64,000 nt of DNA from Rhynochetos jubatus (Eukaryota > Chordata > Aves > Eurypygiformes > Rhynochetidae): the NCBI GenBank assembly GCA_027574665.1, contig CM050653.1:13848664-13912663 (forward strand), given 5' to 3'. Within the stretch, counting starts at the first letter, position 1. Every line of letters starts with the position of its first letter. Made by a program: the position numbers and the translations under genes. The notes under the pieces are model-generated. The model did not search any database. It had not been told where the DNA came from and worked only from the letters and a program-made list of their open reading frames with translations. Below are positions 27,298 to 40,036 of this stretch, piece after piece.

Positions 27298-28687
27298 ATT
27301 CTTATTTGGTGTTGGAATTAATTACTACTGAAATCAAAATGAGTTACGTGGTATTAACTAATCTTAATAAAAACAGATTTGTTCATTTTCTTGTTTGTGA
27401 TGTTATTAGTCTAGTCATCTCTCCTGGCAGAAGACAACACAAATTCATAAGAAATAAAACATGTAAAACTTTCTGTCTGTGGCTCTGTTGCTTATCTCTT
27501 AGTAGGTGCAAATGCTAGTGTTCTGTGGTTTTGACCTCTACTTGGTGGCAATGATGGGGTCCAGAAAAGCCAGACCCTTTACTGCTCTCATTTTCCTACT
27601 TTGTTAGATTTTATTTCTCATATTATGGTCTAGTACAATCTAAGTTTTTATTAGGAAAGTGAAATAATTCCAAGGAGTTATTCCAATAGTGGTGATGAGG
27701 AAAACAAAAATATTTCTTGGTACAGAATAATGTAACATTTGAACTCTCAGACAAAAGAAGGGCAGATGAAAGGAAGGAGGGAGACAGCTAGTATTTCATT
27801 GTCTGCTCAGTAAAACGGGTGAGGTCATGAAATTGTCTTTTTACCTAATTTCTTAATAGAGAATACTGTAACTCTTTTAGTAATGCCCTGGACACTAGAT
27901 TTTAAGAATGGGGACACACTTTTTTTTTGGCTGTAGTGCTCCTTCATGCACCTCTGAGCTGCTGCTGTGATCTCTCCTTTAGCCATTTTCAGTCAGAATA
28001 AATCAGGTGACTGCTAACAGCTTAAATAATAGGCAAAACCCCCTGATGTAAAGACCTTTTGTTAGACACCTTTTGTTAGAGACATTTTTGTTCCTATGCA
28101 AAAAATGCCGGTGGGAATAACATACCACCTGCACCCCACCAGCACAGAGAATGAAGCTCCCCATTTCTTTCACTGCTTGTCCAGTAAGCTTGTTTGCTCC
28201 TTAACTGAGACATAAAGACACCTCCTCTTGTACAAGGCATATGACAAAACCAGAGGGTGACCTTAAACTGGATGATTTTACGTCTTCAGTAACTCTTTTA
28301 TTAGAATTTCTTTACCTATTGTGAGCTCCTTAGATGGTTTCTCAATGACTAAGGTAAAAGACAGTTTCAAATATTTTCACATAAACCAGTATTTCCTGAA
28401 TTGCAGTATAAGGTTTTCCTAAAGTTATACTAGAAAGGAGAATCTTAGAAATAAGGCATTTTAATTATCTTTTTTGGTGGATGGTGCAATTCAACTTAAT
28501 CCCGCAACATTAAGTTTTAAGATTCAGTTTGTTATTTAAAAAAACATTTTTCCTACCTTAGTTCCATGAGCACAGCAACAGTGGATGTTTAAGCAAAATG
28601 ACATCCTATTTGCATCTTAAACTAAAATTCTGAAACCATTAATTATTTTCTTTTATTGAATATCTATTACATTGGAGTGTTTGATAT
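27298..28687. other. Spacer between two inverted LTRs, no viral genes
   Basis: About 1.39 kb of ordinary AT-rich sequence. I see no retroviral coding remnant, primer-binding site or polypurine tract next to either LTR, so the two LTRs are independent insertions and not the ends of one provirus. The spacer holds a 14-bp tandem repeat at 28052-28093 and no gene. Confidence 0.7.
28052..28093. repeat. 14-bp tandem repeat, about three copies
   Basis: Units GACCTTTTGTTAGA, CACCTTTTGTTAGA and the more diverged GACATTTTTGTTCC stand head to tail. This is a small local duplication with no visible link to the LTRs. Confidence 0.75.
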
Positions 28688-28867
28688 TGTGCTGGTTTTG
28701 GTTGGTAGACAGGTGGACAGTTAATTGTCTTCACAGTAGATAGTAGGAAGCTATGTTTTGGATTTGTGCTGAGAAGAATGTTGACAACATGCTAATGTTT
28801 TTAGTTGTTACGAAGCAGTGTTTACCTTAAACCAAGGACTTTTTCAGGTTCTCATACTGCCCCTGTT

Positions 28868-28899
28868 CTCCCAGCTTCTTCTTTACAAGAAGCTGGGAG
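28868..28899. repeat. Perfect 13-bp inverted repeat inside the sense LTR
   Basis: Arms CTCCCAGCTTCTT (28868-28880) and AAGAAGCTGGGAG (28887-28899) are exact reverse complements separated by a 6-base loop. It lies in U3, about 70 bp upstream of the TATA box. The antisense LTR keeps only one arm (27127-27139). Confidence 0.9.
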
Positions 28900-29004
28900 G
28901 AAACACAGGCAGGACAGCTGACCCAAGCTGACCAAAGGGATATTTCATGCCATAAGGTCTCATGCTCAGTATATAAGTTTGGGATAATTGACTGGTGAGT
29001 CTAG

Positions 29005-29046
29005 CTCTCAGGGCTCTTGGGTCTCTCAGGGCTCTTGGGTCTCTCA
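29005..29046. repeat. 18-bp tandem repeat in the LTR downstream of TATA
   Basis: CTCTCAGGGCTCTTGGGT occurs twice exactly (29005-29040), followed by a partial third copy (CTCTCA at 29041-29046). It lies just after the expected transcription start of the LTR. The antisense LTR lacks the duplication, as its CR1-side segment is short here. Confidence 0.85.
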
Positions 29047-29390
29047 GGCTCTGGTTTGCTCTTGCTCTGAAATCATCTCTTGTTTTTCAAGGACTGGCTG
29101 AGCATCAGTTGGTGGGTGGTGAGTGGTTGTATCACTTGTGGGTTTTTTTTTTTTCTATTGTTGTTCTTCTTTTCATTACCTATTATCATTAGCAGTTGTA
29201 ACAGTAGTATTTTCATTACATATTAGTAGTAGTATTAGTATCATTATCTTGTTTCATATATTTTCAGCTACTAAACTGTTCTTATCTCAACCCATGAATT
29301 TTCTTACCTTTCCTCCAATTCTCTCTCCCATCCCACTGGGGAAGGGGGGAGGTGAATGAGCAGCTGTGAGGTGCTTAGCTGCTGAGGACA

Positions 29391-32300
29391 TACGTAGTTG
29401 TTGAAAAAGAGCGATGACTAACACTCACTGTAGGTAAATATTTTTTATGGAGATAGTCAAAACACAACAAAAACAAAGCAATGTAAAGCTCCACAAAACC
29501 CTAAAACCCAAGCAGATTCTGAATACAGCATGTAACTTATTATTTTATTTCACTTGTGTATGCAAGAACATGTGTTTTCATATTAACTTACTATTTTTTG
29601 TGATTCCTGTAAAATGACTTCACACTAACTACCGTAGTTGTCTGGTGTAGTCAGAAGAATTCTCTGGGGCATTCATATTGCTCTTTCATTTCATAACAGA
29701 AGCAGGCTGCTGCAGGTTCATTTTCTTATTTTGGAAGTCTGATGTTCTGCCTCCACAATTGTTGTGATCTGAAATTCAGTATAAAATATAGAAAAGATCT
29801 CTTTTTAATTATTACGCTCACAGAAATGAGACAGGTCATTGGTCTGATCACTGAGGCAAATTTGTCTCTCCTAGCATTTTCCATAATGAAGAGACATTAG
29901 ATTAATGTTCACTTAAATAACATGATTAATGGTATGATCAGAAAATAGCTCATGTTGGTACAGAATGAGTGTAAACCATCTAATCAAATAAAATGATTGG
30001 GGGTTTTAATTGTTTATAGCAGTATAAGGTCATTTGAAGTCCCTTCTAGTAACTCATCTTTCTCTTCCTGTATTTTAGTTCTCCCTTTCTGTCTGTAGAA
30101 TGATCATTAGTTATAATTAAAGGAAAGCAAAGCAGTTAGCTTGACATGCTCAGGATTTGGGAATTATTATAGTCATTAGAGGACCTTCTGATAACCATAT
30201 TAAACTTCATCATCCACATGCCATCAGGCTTCTATCTGTCATACACAAAGCAGAGTACATCAAGTACAGCAATGTCTGGAGAGAGAAGAGCAAATGTATC
30301 ACCTGATTTAACTTCACTGAAGGGAGTGAGGGATAAACTCCAGATCAATTTTGTCCTGTGACTTCCTAAAATTAAGAAAGTTAAGAATGAAACCAAACTG
30401 CCTGACTTAAAGGGGTCCTTATAGTTCTTGCCGTTATTAGCATGTGGTAGCATTTATGAGATCCTCAAATACACGCTTAGATTTGATTCATTGGTCAGTC
30501 TCATGTTTTGCTTGGAGTTACTGAGCAAAAAGTGAACAGGAATCTAATTACAAGAGCCTGTCTCTACTTTAATGCCATCCAAGTCCCTGGACTTAATTCC
30601 TATTTCTCATACCATTTTAAAGAGTCACACCTTAGTCAGGATGAAACTTAAACAACTTTCTGAAAATTGAATGCACATATTCTTGAATCACTATTCATAT
30701 ATGGATCATTGCATTTGTAACATTTCCTATTGTTTTTTCTTAATATTTGTCCAATGAAAAGGAACTATGGCTGAGGCAAAAGGAGCAAGTGACCTACGCA
30801 GGAACAGCATCTTAACCTTACAAACATGGGGAGAGACAAATTTGCCCTTCCTAGCACAGCTCTCAACCCCTGACACAGAACGGCATAATGCACTATTTTA
30901 GCAGATCAGTCACACAGCACAATGCAACTTCATACAGAGCACAGTGGTTGGCTTCAGAATTTGCTTACCTGCGAGCTACTTACGGCAGTGGTCAAAGGTT
31001 ACCAGCAAGCTGATTAAAAATGTGCCTGCTAGACATCTTTCAATATGTCACAACATGTCATTTTGTGCTATGCATTTCAGAATGAAGTAGCTTTCTCCTT
31101 TTAAGACATTGTCATTTGCTCTGTCAGTTTGCTTTAGACTGGAAAAGTACCGGGCTCGTTTTGATAGCAGCTACCCAAAACACAGCAATTCTGGAAGCAC
31201 AGAAAAAAAATCCCTATTTTTTGTCTACATCTAAAGAATGAAGAGCAGCCATTCCGTTCAACAAAAAGATATTTCTCCTCTTTTAAAAAATTGTTTAATC
31301 AAATTAAGGTAAAAGTCAAGAGCAAACATAAACAGTACAATATTTTCTTCTCTAACTACACAATAGCATACTGCACACTTTCTAAGCACATAATACGGAA
31401 ATAAGAGAAGGTGATTATGGCCGTTCAGTCTCAGCTGGTGGTGTCAGGCTAGGTTTTGTGTAACTTGTTCATTTCATATAAAGCACTTCTTCCAGATCTA
31501 GTTTGAATGTGAGTTTTGCAGTGTTATCAAGAAAGTTTTGATTTTTTGGAACTAGATTTCTTTCCTTACACTTTCACGCTGAAATAATATTTTTCTTGCG
31601 ATATAGAATATTATTTTTTACTTTCTTGCATCCCCTCTTTCAAAGGAATACTTCCTAGATAGCATTAAGGATCAAGGTCTCCTTCTGGAAGTAGTTATGC
31701 CATACCATGAATGTGCCATGCTATAATCAGATAAAAGTATTGCCATCAAGTTCAGTAGGACATGAAGCCCTCAAAAAGAGAATTAGACTGTAAGAGCATA
31801 AAGAAAGGACCTTAAACAAAATGAATGCTTCCCATCCACAGAGAAACAGGAGGGAGATATCCATGGGCTCATTAACCCACTGACTGAGGCCTGACATGAA
31901 GATTTATATCGAGGTGTGGTAACTCACTCTCTTTATACCATGCTGGCAAACAGAAGCTTTCAGGGCTGGGTTTCTGGTTTGGTTGGTTGGGTTTTAGTGA
32001 CTTGGACTCCTAAGTTTTCACACCTGCAATAGCTGTACATTAGAAAAGCATTGAAGGACACCTGCATAAACCACGTATTAGGGATACATTCAGGGAGGCG
32101 CTTACAGACAGAACTACAAAGGGACTTGAGTACTCACTGTTTGACTTTTGCAATACAGTTTAGATACCATCTAACCTTCATAGTAAATGCTTCCGCTTTC
32201 CACAGCAGAGGTGTTTTGGATGAAGTAGTTGGAGCCAACAGCTGTGATGTAACCATTCATTCCAAATAAAAATGAGCACAATGGAATTATTCCTGTAATG

Positions 32301-35300
32301 GGGTGCAATTCACCAGTACAATTTAGCCAGAAATTAGTTTTGTGTCATTGACATTGGTGTGAAACAGCAGATGACTAATGAAACAAATGACACAAAACTA
32401 ATGAAAGAGCATGGTAAATTAATATGCAGCCCTTTCTATTTCTATAAGCAGATAAAAAATATCTCTAATGGCTTTTGCTTGTGATTATCTACAGCCAGTA
32501 TTTTTGAAAGAATCATCGATCATATTCAAGGGACTAAGAACTGAACCCCACTACTGCCTACAGAAGTCTGCCATGCCTCCTACTACTTTGACAAATTGAA
32601 CATGCCAGCTGCCAATTATGCTAATTTTTAGTGGTGATCTACTGTGCTGTTTATTACTGAACTGTCCAATTTCTTTTTATTAATATTCTCACTTCATTCT
32701 AGAATGGTAATATTTTCATGTTCTTTGTCTTTGGCCTTATTTATTTCATGTGAAACACATTAAAATTAAATGGTTTTTTCCTGTTTAATAATGGATTTGA
32801 GATATTATCCAATGAAACACCAATATCTTTCTTTTCCCATATCACTCTAGTATTCAAAGGAGTTGGAAGGATAATGAAGCTTACACAGTGAGTTTTGTTG
32901 CATTCAACCTGACAGCAAATTACTGAACTCACATAACAGTGTCAGTAACACCAGACGTAAGACTAAAAAAATTTTATAGACTATGATTTTATCACCATTT
33001 GGACAATGGAATTATCTGATAATGTAGCATCTCTTCATGTGCTACCCTGTATTTTTCAGGCAGCTTTTCCACATTTCCTTGAAAACCTTAGTAGATGTCC
33101 TTAGTATCCTAGAATTTAGAGTGCATTAAATTGTCTGACTTGCACTGAATAAATTTCACTGAAACATTTGTGACCTTGAAATGATGAGTTTTGTGAATGC
33201 TTTCTTATGATGAATTTATACCAGAAATGTTAATGGGAAATGGAGAAACAAAGAGAAATTAATCATGAAGGAAACCTTTTATTTTTAGAGGTTTGCAGCA
33301 AGTACTTTTGCATAGACCTTATTCTTAGGGAGAAAGTTAATTTCTCCTAGAAAGCCCATTTGGAAAGTTCTGTCATTTTTTCCTTGAATAATGCAAGAAT
33401 TATTGCATTTTCTCTCCTTCTTGTGGTATTTCACTATTTCCAAATTCAGCCTGTGCCAAAAGAAAGAATTACAGACAGTTGCAAAATCAAAACAGAAAGT
33501 CAGCTGTATTCTTTTTGACATTAAAATAATAAGGTTTGTTTCTTGGTTGAAGGTTATGGTGGAAGAATTCAAGAGAGTTTCTTCTTTCAGTCCACCTGGC
33601 TCTAATTTACTGAGACACAATCGTGACATAAACCTGAAAGTAGTAGTAATTATTTCAGTTCTCTCTATTTGCAGCACTGCCATAGCCACCAAATGTACCA
33701 GTATCATCACTTTGGACTCTTACTTTTTTTGTAAATGCTTATTTGTTTCAGTGTTATTACCCTTAATCTACACACTAGTTCACGAGGAAGGTTAGCACAA
33801 TGTTTAATACTTGAAGGAATGACTTTACTGTGAAATGCTGACATCTGCCAACATAATCGAGACAGCCTCATAGTGATGCGCAGTGCTGTTAATAGTCAAA
33901 TGTTGTAAACAGGAGTTAAAAGGTATTCTGTAGCTTTTCTAAGTGACACAAGAAGAATATCCTTGGAATGAGTTTAAATCTTGTCCAAACATGCATGATA
34001 TATATAGAAATCTCCAGGTGACAATTTATAAGGTTTTCAGAAAATAATATTCGACAAATTAACTGAATTTAATTAAAACAGTGTGGACCAGAAGTATTAA
34101 CATGAGTTAAATATAACAGTAAAATCTCACCAATCATAGATGGAGGTACCATGAAGCAAAATAATTTCTGACATAACTGAGAGCAGTGATTTTTCAGGGT
34201 CTTTTTTCCAGTATTCTGAAAAACTTTTTCCATATTCTTTCTTCTCCTGAGTAATAGGGGTAGCAAGAAAGCAAACATGGATTCTACCGATGTTTCCCCA
34301 GCACGTAACACAGCTTGTATAAATAATTTTATTTATTTCCACTTCTGTCAGTGCAAGGGCTGATCTCAAGTGTGTAAGATCTCACAAACAAGTGAGAGTA
34401 ATAAGGATCTGAATAGCAAGCCCTGCCTGTGAAGCTCATTTTGGGGGAAAATCCCATGGAAAAGGTGGCAGGATGAGCCTATAAGCACAATGAGCTCTTG
34501 AAATGTTGAAATGTTAGAAGCAGTAAACATTCAGCTTCCTTTAGCTGACCATGAACTGATAACAGCAAAGAAGTCCGTTGTCTGAAAAGAAACAGAATAT
34601 ATCCACCAGGCTGAACTCCGATTTCTGTGCTTCCCTGCAGTACCAAGGAACAGGAATTTAACTCCAGAGCTTCCAATTTAGTACTCTTACTGAAGATGTA
34701 TTATTGATAACAGTTATAATGGTGAAAAATGGTTTATTACCTAAAGATCCCTATAAGCTTCTCTGTGAAAGAGGGATCGAGAAGGCATTCACTTTATTTT
34801 TTACATTCTTCATATCTAAAGGCTTTGTTCTCTGCCAGGCATCTGGAATTTCACATTTCTTAAGATCTTCCAAAATGTTGGTGGCTCAATATTTTGGGTG
34901 CTCTGGGCTTTCTTTTCTGTTCTGTCTCTGAAGGATACATCTGTCTCAAGCAGAAATAGCAAAGCTGCTTCTGAAATCAAAAGTGCCAGCATGACACTCC
35001 TTACAAGTTCATTCATATTCAGGTGTGGATCTTGTTTATGCATTTGTAAATTTGTGATTCCTTTTGTACTGAAATAATAGTAAAACAAACCAAGCCTGAG
35101 AATTTTATGCAGTGTTATGTCTCTGATTGCAAAAGAAGTTATCCTGTGCTCTCTGTTATCCATCAACCCAGCAGTAAATCTGTATAATCTTCAGAAATTA
35201 ACTGCAATTTCTCACATGAGGAAGCCACCAGGATTTCATTCAAGAGGACTTAGGGCAGACCTTACAAATGAGTGCAGATGGATGTAGGTACTATACAGTT

Positions 35301-38300
35301 CAGCCTAAATACTAGATGTCTATGACTATTAATGTTTCCTACTTGAAACCTACAATTTCTATTTTTGACCTAAGTTCAAAACACATCGTATTTGTATAAA
35401 AGTGTAAAGAGTAGCTAGGGAATACCTAGACTGTCATTCATAGAAATTGATATAAATAACATTTCTACCTGAACATATGTTGCCCTGTCCTGAAATTTAC
35501 AGGTTGAGCTTGAGTATTAGTCTAAAACATGTTTCCAGGAAAAACAGTACCTACCAGAATATTGCTTGGTTTCCTTTCTGTTGCCATGTATAAATTCTGC
35601 AAAGATTTTATTTTATTTTTTAAATATCAGATAGAATGGCAGTAATAGCAGATCCAGGCCTCTGAAAAATTCACACACACATATACATATACATTGCTTC
35701 CTCTCATACTGTAATAGCATTGGACCAAATATCCCATTTTTTGATAACTGCATAATGTGCATAAAGGGAAGTGATATAACTGATTTGTAAATGCTAACTT
35801 TACTGTAGATATATAGATGTCTGAATGAGCAGTTCACCAGGATTTTTTTGTTGTTGTTGATTTGCTTGTTTGCTTGTTTCCTAAAGGGGCGTAGTTCAAG
35901 TCTGAGCAGATCAATACACTCCTAACCAAAACCGAGCCTCTACCACATGGGATTGTGCTCAGAATGATTATAGTTTATGGATGGGTACTCTCCACTCAGT
36001 AAAAATAGATGGAAGAAAGACAGGCTGGAAAAAAAATCCAAAACAATAATAAAAAATCTCATACTTCACGTTGACTACCCAAAGGTGTTCTGTGTGACTT
36101 GAATGTATCTAAGGATGGAATGGAAGAGTCAAAATGAATGCTATCATTAATATTTTCATTTACCTCAGCATCTACAAGAAATCAAAAAAATTTAGGTATT
36201 TCTAAAGAGCAGACAAGGCAGAGCTGAGATAAACCTTTTAAAAGCCAGTCTGCAACTGCCCTTCCCCCAGGAACCAAACTGAATCTCATGAGAAATGCTT
36301 TCCAAATATGATACTGAATCTCACCTGGAAGGATGCCATGTATATACTCTGGCATATTTAAGTGTGAAACACATTTCAGAAGGAGATGCTCAGTGCAATC
36401 AGGAAAGGGGAGGTTCTGGAAAAGCAATTTACTACAAATGGATGTGCTGGAAAAGATGTGATATCAGAAGCCCATAGAGGGAACGCAGTATTGATGCCTG
36501 ATATTTAGCAAGCAGAACGAGTTACTGGCAAGTCAGGAGTTTTGGGTACTATTCCACTGTTACTGGGTGGCTGGACTCAATGCTCAGGTTAAACCTCTTT
36601 TGCATAACAGTTTCTGTAAGTTTCTGCCAAACCTAGCATCAGTTAACATAAAACTAATTTTCACAAGGGAACATTTACATAACCCTTGCCTTTTAATCAG
36701 GTCTTTCAGTACTTCTAGACAAAGAAATCCACTATTAGATGTTCCCTCCTACCTATGAAAGACATAAACAACATTTTCATAACTGAGAGACTGATGAAGG
36801 ACTTCCCTAATGCTGTAGGCATTTTGAAATGCCTAATTGAATGGTAGCATATAAGGGCTGAGTACAGTTAATGTCAGAGCAAACATCTCTCATGTTGATG
36901 TAAGAAGTGATAAAAACTAAAACAATGGTCAATAACAGCAGTTTCAGTGTGATAAGATTTTTTTTTTTAATGATGTAAAACTGACTCATCTTGTACCTTG
37001 CCACAATAGCTGTTTCCTGGCAGGAGTAGTGATAGCAAAGGTACTTTTTTTGCATACTCTGCCCTAGAGACAATTCTGGAAAGAAATCGTCATTCACTAT
37101 CCAGTTCTCAGCTGGACTCATCAGCCTGGCTGTGACACACAGCAATTAAATCATCTGAAGTACCTACCACAAGTTACAAAGGGGTCTTACAGACACTCTA
37201 AGAAACTTGTCATTTCCACATGGAAACTAGTCAGCCTTGGAGCACTCTTGGGAACTGGCATTTCAGAGACTGTGCCTCATACTTGAAGTTTGCCTGCTCT
37301 GAATTCCCCCGGAATAAAAACATTCAAGTCCTACAGAGCAGGATGACAGTTAAGTGACAACATATGGCAATATTATCTAATAGTGACATTTTCCACATAC
37401 AGATACAATTTCATGAATTTCAGTGATATCAGTAGTTGTGATATATGCAAATGAGGGCAAGAATTAGTACTGGAGTGAACAACTGTACTAAATGCTTAAT
37501 ACAATGTACACAGATTTCAGTGACAGGAGAAATCACACATTCTTATTCTAGCTCCACACTACTGCATGCAAATGTTCTGTTACTAGAGCAGATGCCATTT
37601 TGCATTTCAGTTCAACTAATTTACACTGTATTCCCATTTTCTAATAGAAATTTCAGCTTTGTTCTGCCTTACCTCTTTTTTTAATTATTCTGAAGTAAGA
37701 AGCATTGCTCTGCATGCAAGTGGTGCGTACTGTTCAGGGAGAGTATGGTAGTCAAAATGTAGTCACTGGATACTGGAAAAGGATGTGACACTGTCTTCAT
37801 GGTGCTGGGAGACCCTTGTGGAAGCTCATAGATGCATCTATATGCACATATGTAGGTAATCTAAGGTGATGTACCCAATACTGGCTGAGAAGCTATGCTT
37901 ACAATGTTCACAATTTAGTAGATTACGTAAAATTGTTGTCACACTACAAATACTTTCCTGAGCCCTTTCTGAGCTTTTAACACTGTAATCTGTAATTCAA
38001 ATTGAGAACTCCACTTGATAATTCTAGCGGGGATAAATTTTTAAGATTATAAGGGAAAAAAACAAACAAACCCAACAACACTATGGCGTAGTTCCTAAGT
38101 AACTGAAGCAGAGACTGTTTTGCTAAACTTTCCATGTATATTTTCTCTTTGTACAATGCTAATTTCCTCCCTTTCCTTCAAGAAACAAATGTCCCTTCAA
38201 ATAATATGTGTTTTGTTATTGTTTTGTCTGCATCTTATTGACTTAATTCTTTTTGTCTTAATGCATTTATGTGTAAAAAGTACTCACTGGCCCTTGTTAG

Positions 38301-39956
38301 AGATCAGCCTTTTCATGTATAAACTAGGGAATATATTATTCATATTTCTGCCAGAAATTCTACAGGCTGATTTTACGTATTTTGGGCTTTACTCCAAAAT
38401 CTTAAATGCATTAAGATCTGGCAAAGTCCACACAACATTACTCAAACTCAGGCTGCTCTGAGGATGGGTTAAGGCTCCTTGCACCTTCTGGGATAACAGA
38501 CAAAGTTCTTCTGCTCTGAAGTGTCAATAAGAATGCAATCAAATTAATGGCATGAATAATAATGTGGCCTTTGGTTAGGTTTTTGTATAAGAAATAGGAT
38601 AATCTGCATTTCAATATTTCTTCTTAAATGAAATTTTAACTAGTAGTATAAGAAAGAAAACAGAAAAAAAAAAAAAATCCCTCTATCACCAAGTAAGAGC
38701 TCACATTTATGACATTACACAAAGAGAAAATAGCCCATTTTTATAGCATTCCTGGCTGGTGAATATGTTTGAATTAGTGTAAATGTGACTGTGGCACATA
38801 ACTTCGGTGAAATACAGCATATTAGGAATGTCACAGCACAGAGGAGGCTTGGTGATATTTACAGTTAAACAATGCCAGACGTGTTTTTCACATATGGAAA
38901 ACAAAAATAATTTTGAAATAATTTGTTTTTTTTTTTTCTTAAAAGCCTGCCAAATGTCAAGAGGCTTTGGAAAAAATGCTGAAAATGTAAACGTTTTTTG
39001 AATGAAAGTCATTTAAGTGGCATGCAGGTAAGGCTGCTGCTTGTTCTGCTCTGTTTTACAAGAAGATGGGGGAGGGACCCCTCTAGAAAAGAGGGAGACT
39101 CCTCTAGAAGGAGAACAGAAGTTGTGCAGCAGATGAATGCTATATCCATAGTTTTCATTTATTCTGAAGATGACTAGTTTACCTTTGGCCATGTCACAAG
39201 CCCAGTAGAACAAAACTACCTATAGAAATACAATGGTCATGCAAAACTTGGGCATGAGCTGTAACACTAAAATATATGCTTTAGATGCTGGCTTCTTTTT
39301 TGCATCAAAAAGGAACTCAGTATTGACGCAGTTCTACAGATTTTCCCCAGCTTGCTGAAAGGCTCTCCTCAGACTATGGTGAAAGATAGAAGGGAAAGAG
39401 ATTTTTAGTACACCTACTCCAATAAATTTTCACAATCAAAAGTAATTTCACAATCACAATTCTGTTACTGGACAGAAAAGCATATTGATCTTGCTTTAAT
39501 GATATGAAACTCAGGCATAGAGCAGCTCAGAAAGAGATTTAGAATGCCATCGGGGTTCCCAAAATGCAGTGAAGAGTCTCAAGATTTTGCAAAGTGTATT
39601 TAGACATAAATATTGTTAGGTTGGTGCTGCTTTGGACTCCTGATGAATACATCCTGTATACATCCCATGCTGTACTTGACAACACTTTTGCATTGCGTTC
39701 ATCTCACTTCAAGGATTCATGAAGTATGTGGATACAGAAGTAAAAATTTAAGCATAATTTAATTTAGTTGCTTTTAAGTATTCAGAATTGTTTATCTCGT
39801 GCTCAGGTATGTATAATTCCAGTGACTGGTGTATTTATTATATTTATTGGGTTTTCCTGGTATTTTTATATGTTCTGTTTTTATGGAAGAATACTGAAAA
39901 TTTCATAGTTCCTCTAAGACTGTGTGTAGTCCCAGGAGTAATGAATATACAAATTG
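29391..39956. other. Long repeat-poor, gene-free AT-rich interval (part 1)
   Basis: I recognise no transposon and no gene in these 10.5 kb. The longest frames are a pair on opposite strands at 33285-33795 (141 and 134 codons) with no known motif. Simple features are an A run at 38664-38677, a TTG/TTTG stretch near 35850-35880, and a short imperfect duplication containing CTCTAGAA at 39080-39112. Absence of recognisable CR1 or LTR pieces over such a distance is mildly unusual next to the repeat-rich 26.5-29.4 kb. Confidence 0.65.
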
Positions 39957-40036
39957 TTGGTTGGTTTTTGTTTGTGGTTAGGGTTTTTTTTTTGTTTTGG
40001 GTTTTTTTTGTTGTTGTTGCTTGGTTTTTTTTTTTC
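39957..40036. repeat. T/G-rich low-complexity tract
   Basis: Eighty bases of T runs with interspersed G, including TTG triplets, on the + strand. It makes the C-terminal Phe/Val-rich part of the frame at 39788-40039, which is therefore a low-complexity artefact. Confidence 0.8.

Larger units (their letters stand above)
28688..29390 (+). mobile_element. Solo LTR of an avian endogenous retrovirus, sense
   Basis: The same LTR family as at 26527-27297 but in the opposite orientation. It begins TGTGCTGGTTTTGG, continues with TATGTTTTGGATTTGTGCTG, GGACAGCTGACC and AAAGGGATATT (28936 region), and a good TATA box TATATAAG at 28970-28977. Downstream are an 18-bp tandem repeat (29005-29046), an ATT/AGT-rich stretch (about 29175-29250), a weak polyadenylation signal ACTAAA (29270-29275), CTTATCTCAACCCATGAATTTTC, and a C-rich segment with CATCCCACTGGGGAAGGGGG. 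The 3' edge is worn: only GCTGAGGACA remains of the usual GGGTTAAACCACA ending. No internal viral sequence adjoins it. With an intact TATA box it could act as a promoter reading toward 29.4 kb, but that is inference. Confidence 0.92.

Noticed and set aside
27538-27550. CTACTTGGTGGCA considered as a second CTCF-like site
   Set aside because: Weaker match than the one at 46431 and no supporting context.
27298-28687. Spacer between LTRs considered as the body of a provirus
   Set aside because: The LTRs are in opposite orientations and no primer-binding site, polypurine tract or gag/pol/env remnant is present.
33285-33795. Overlapping opposite-strand frames of 141 and 134 codons
   Set aside because: Two long frames over the same DNA on opposite strands, neither with a motif, fit a local shortage of stop codons better than a gene.
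38120-38461. 113-codon hydrophobic frame resembling a membrane protein
   Set aside because: Leu/Phe/Ile richness follows from T-rich DNA; there is no topology pattern or recognised family.
39616-39627. TTAGGTTGGTGC, identical to the start of a mariner-type terminal inverted repeat
   Set aside because: No matching inverted copy lies within a plausible distance and the sequence after it diverges at once; a 12-base match is weak evidence.
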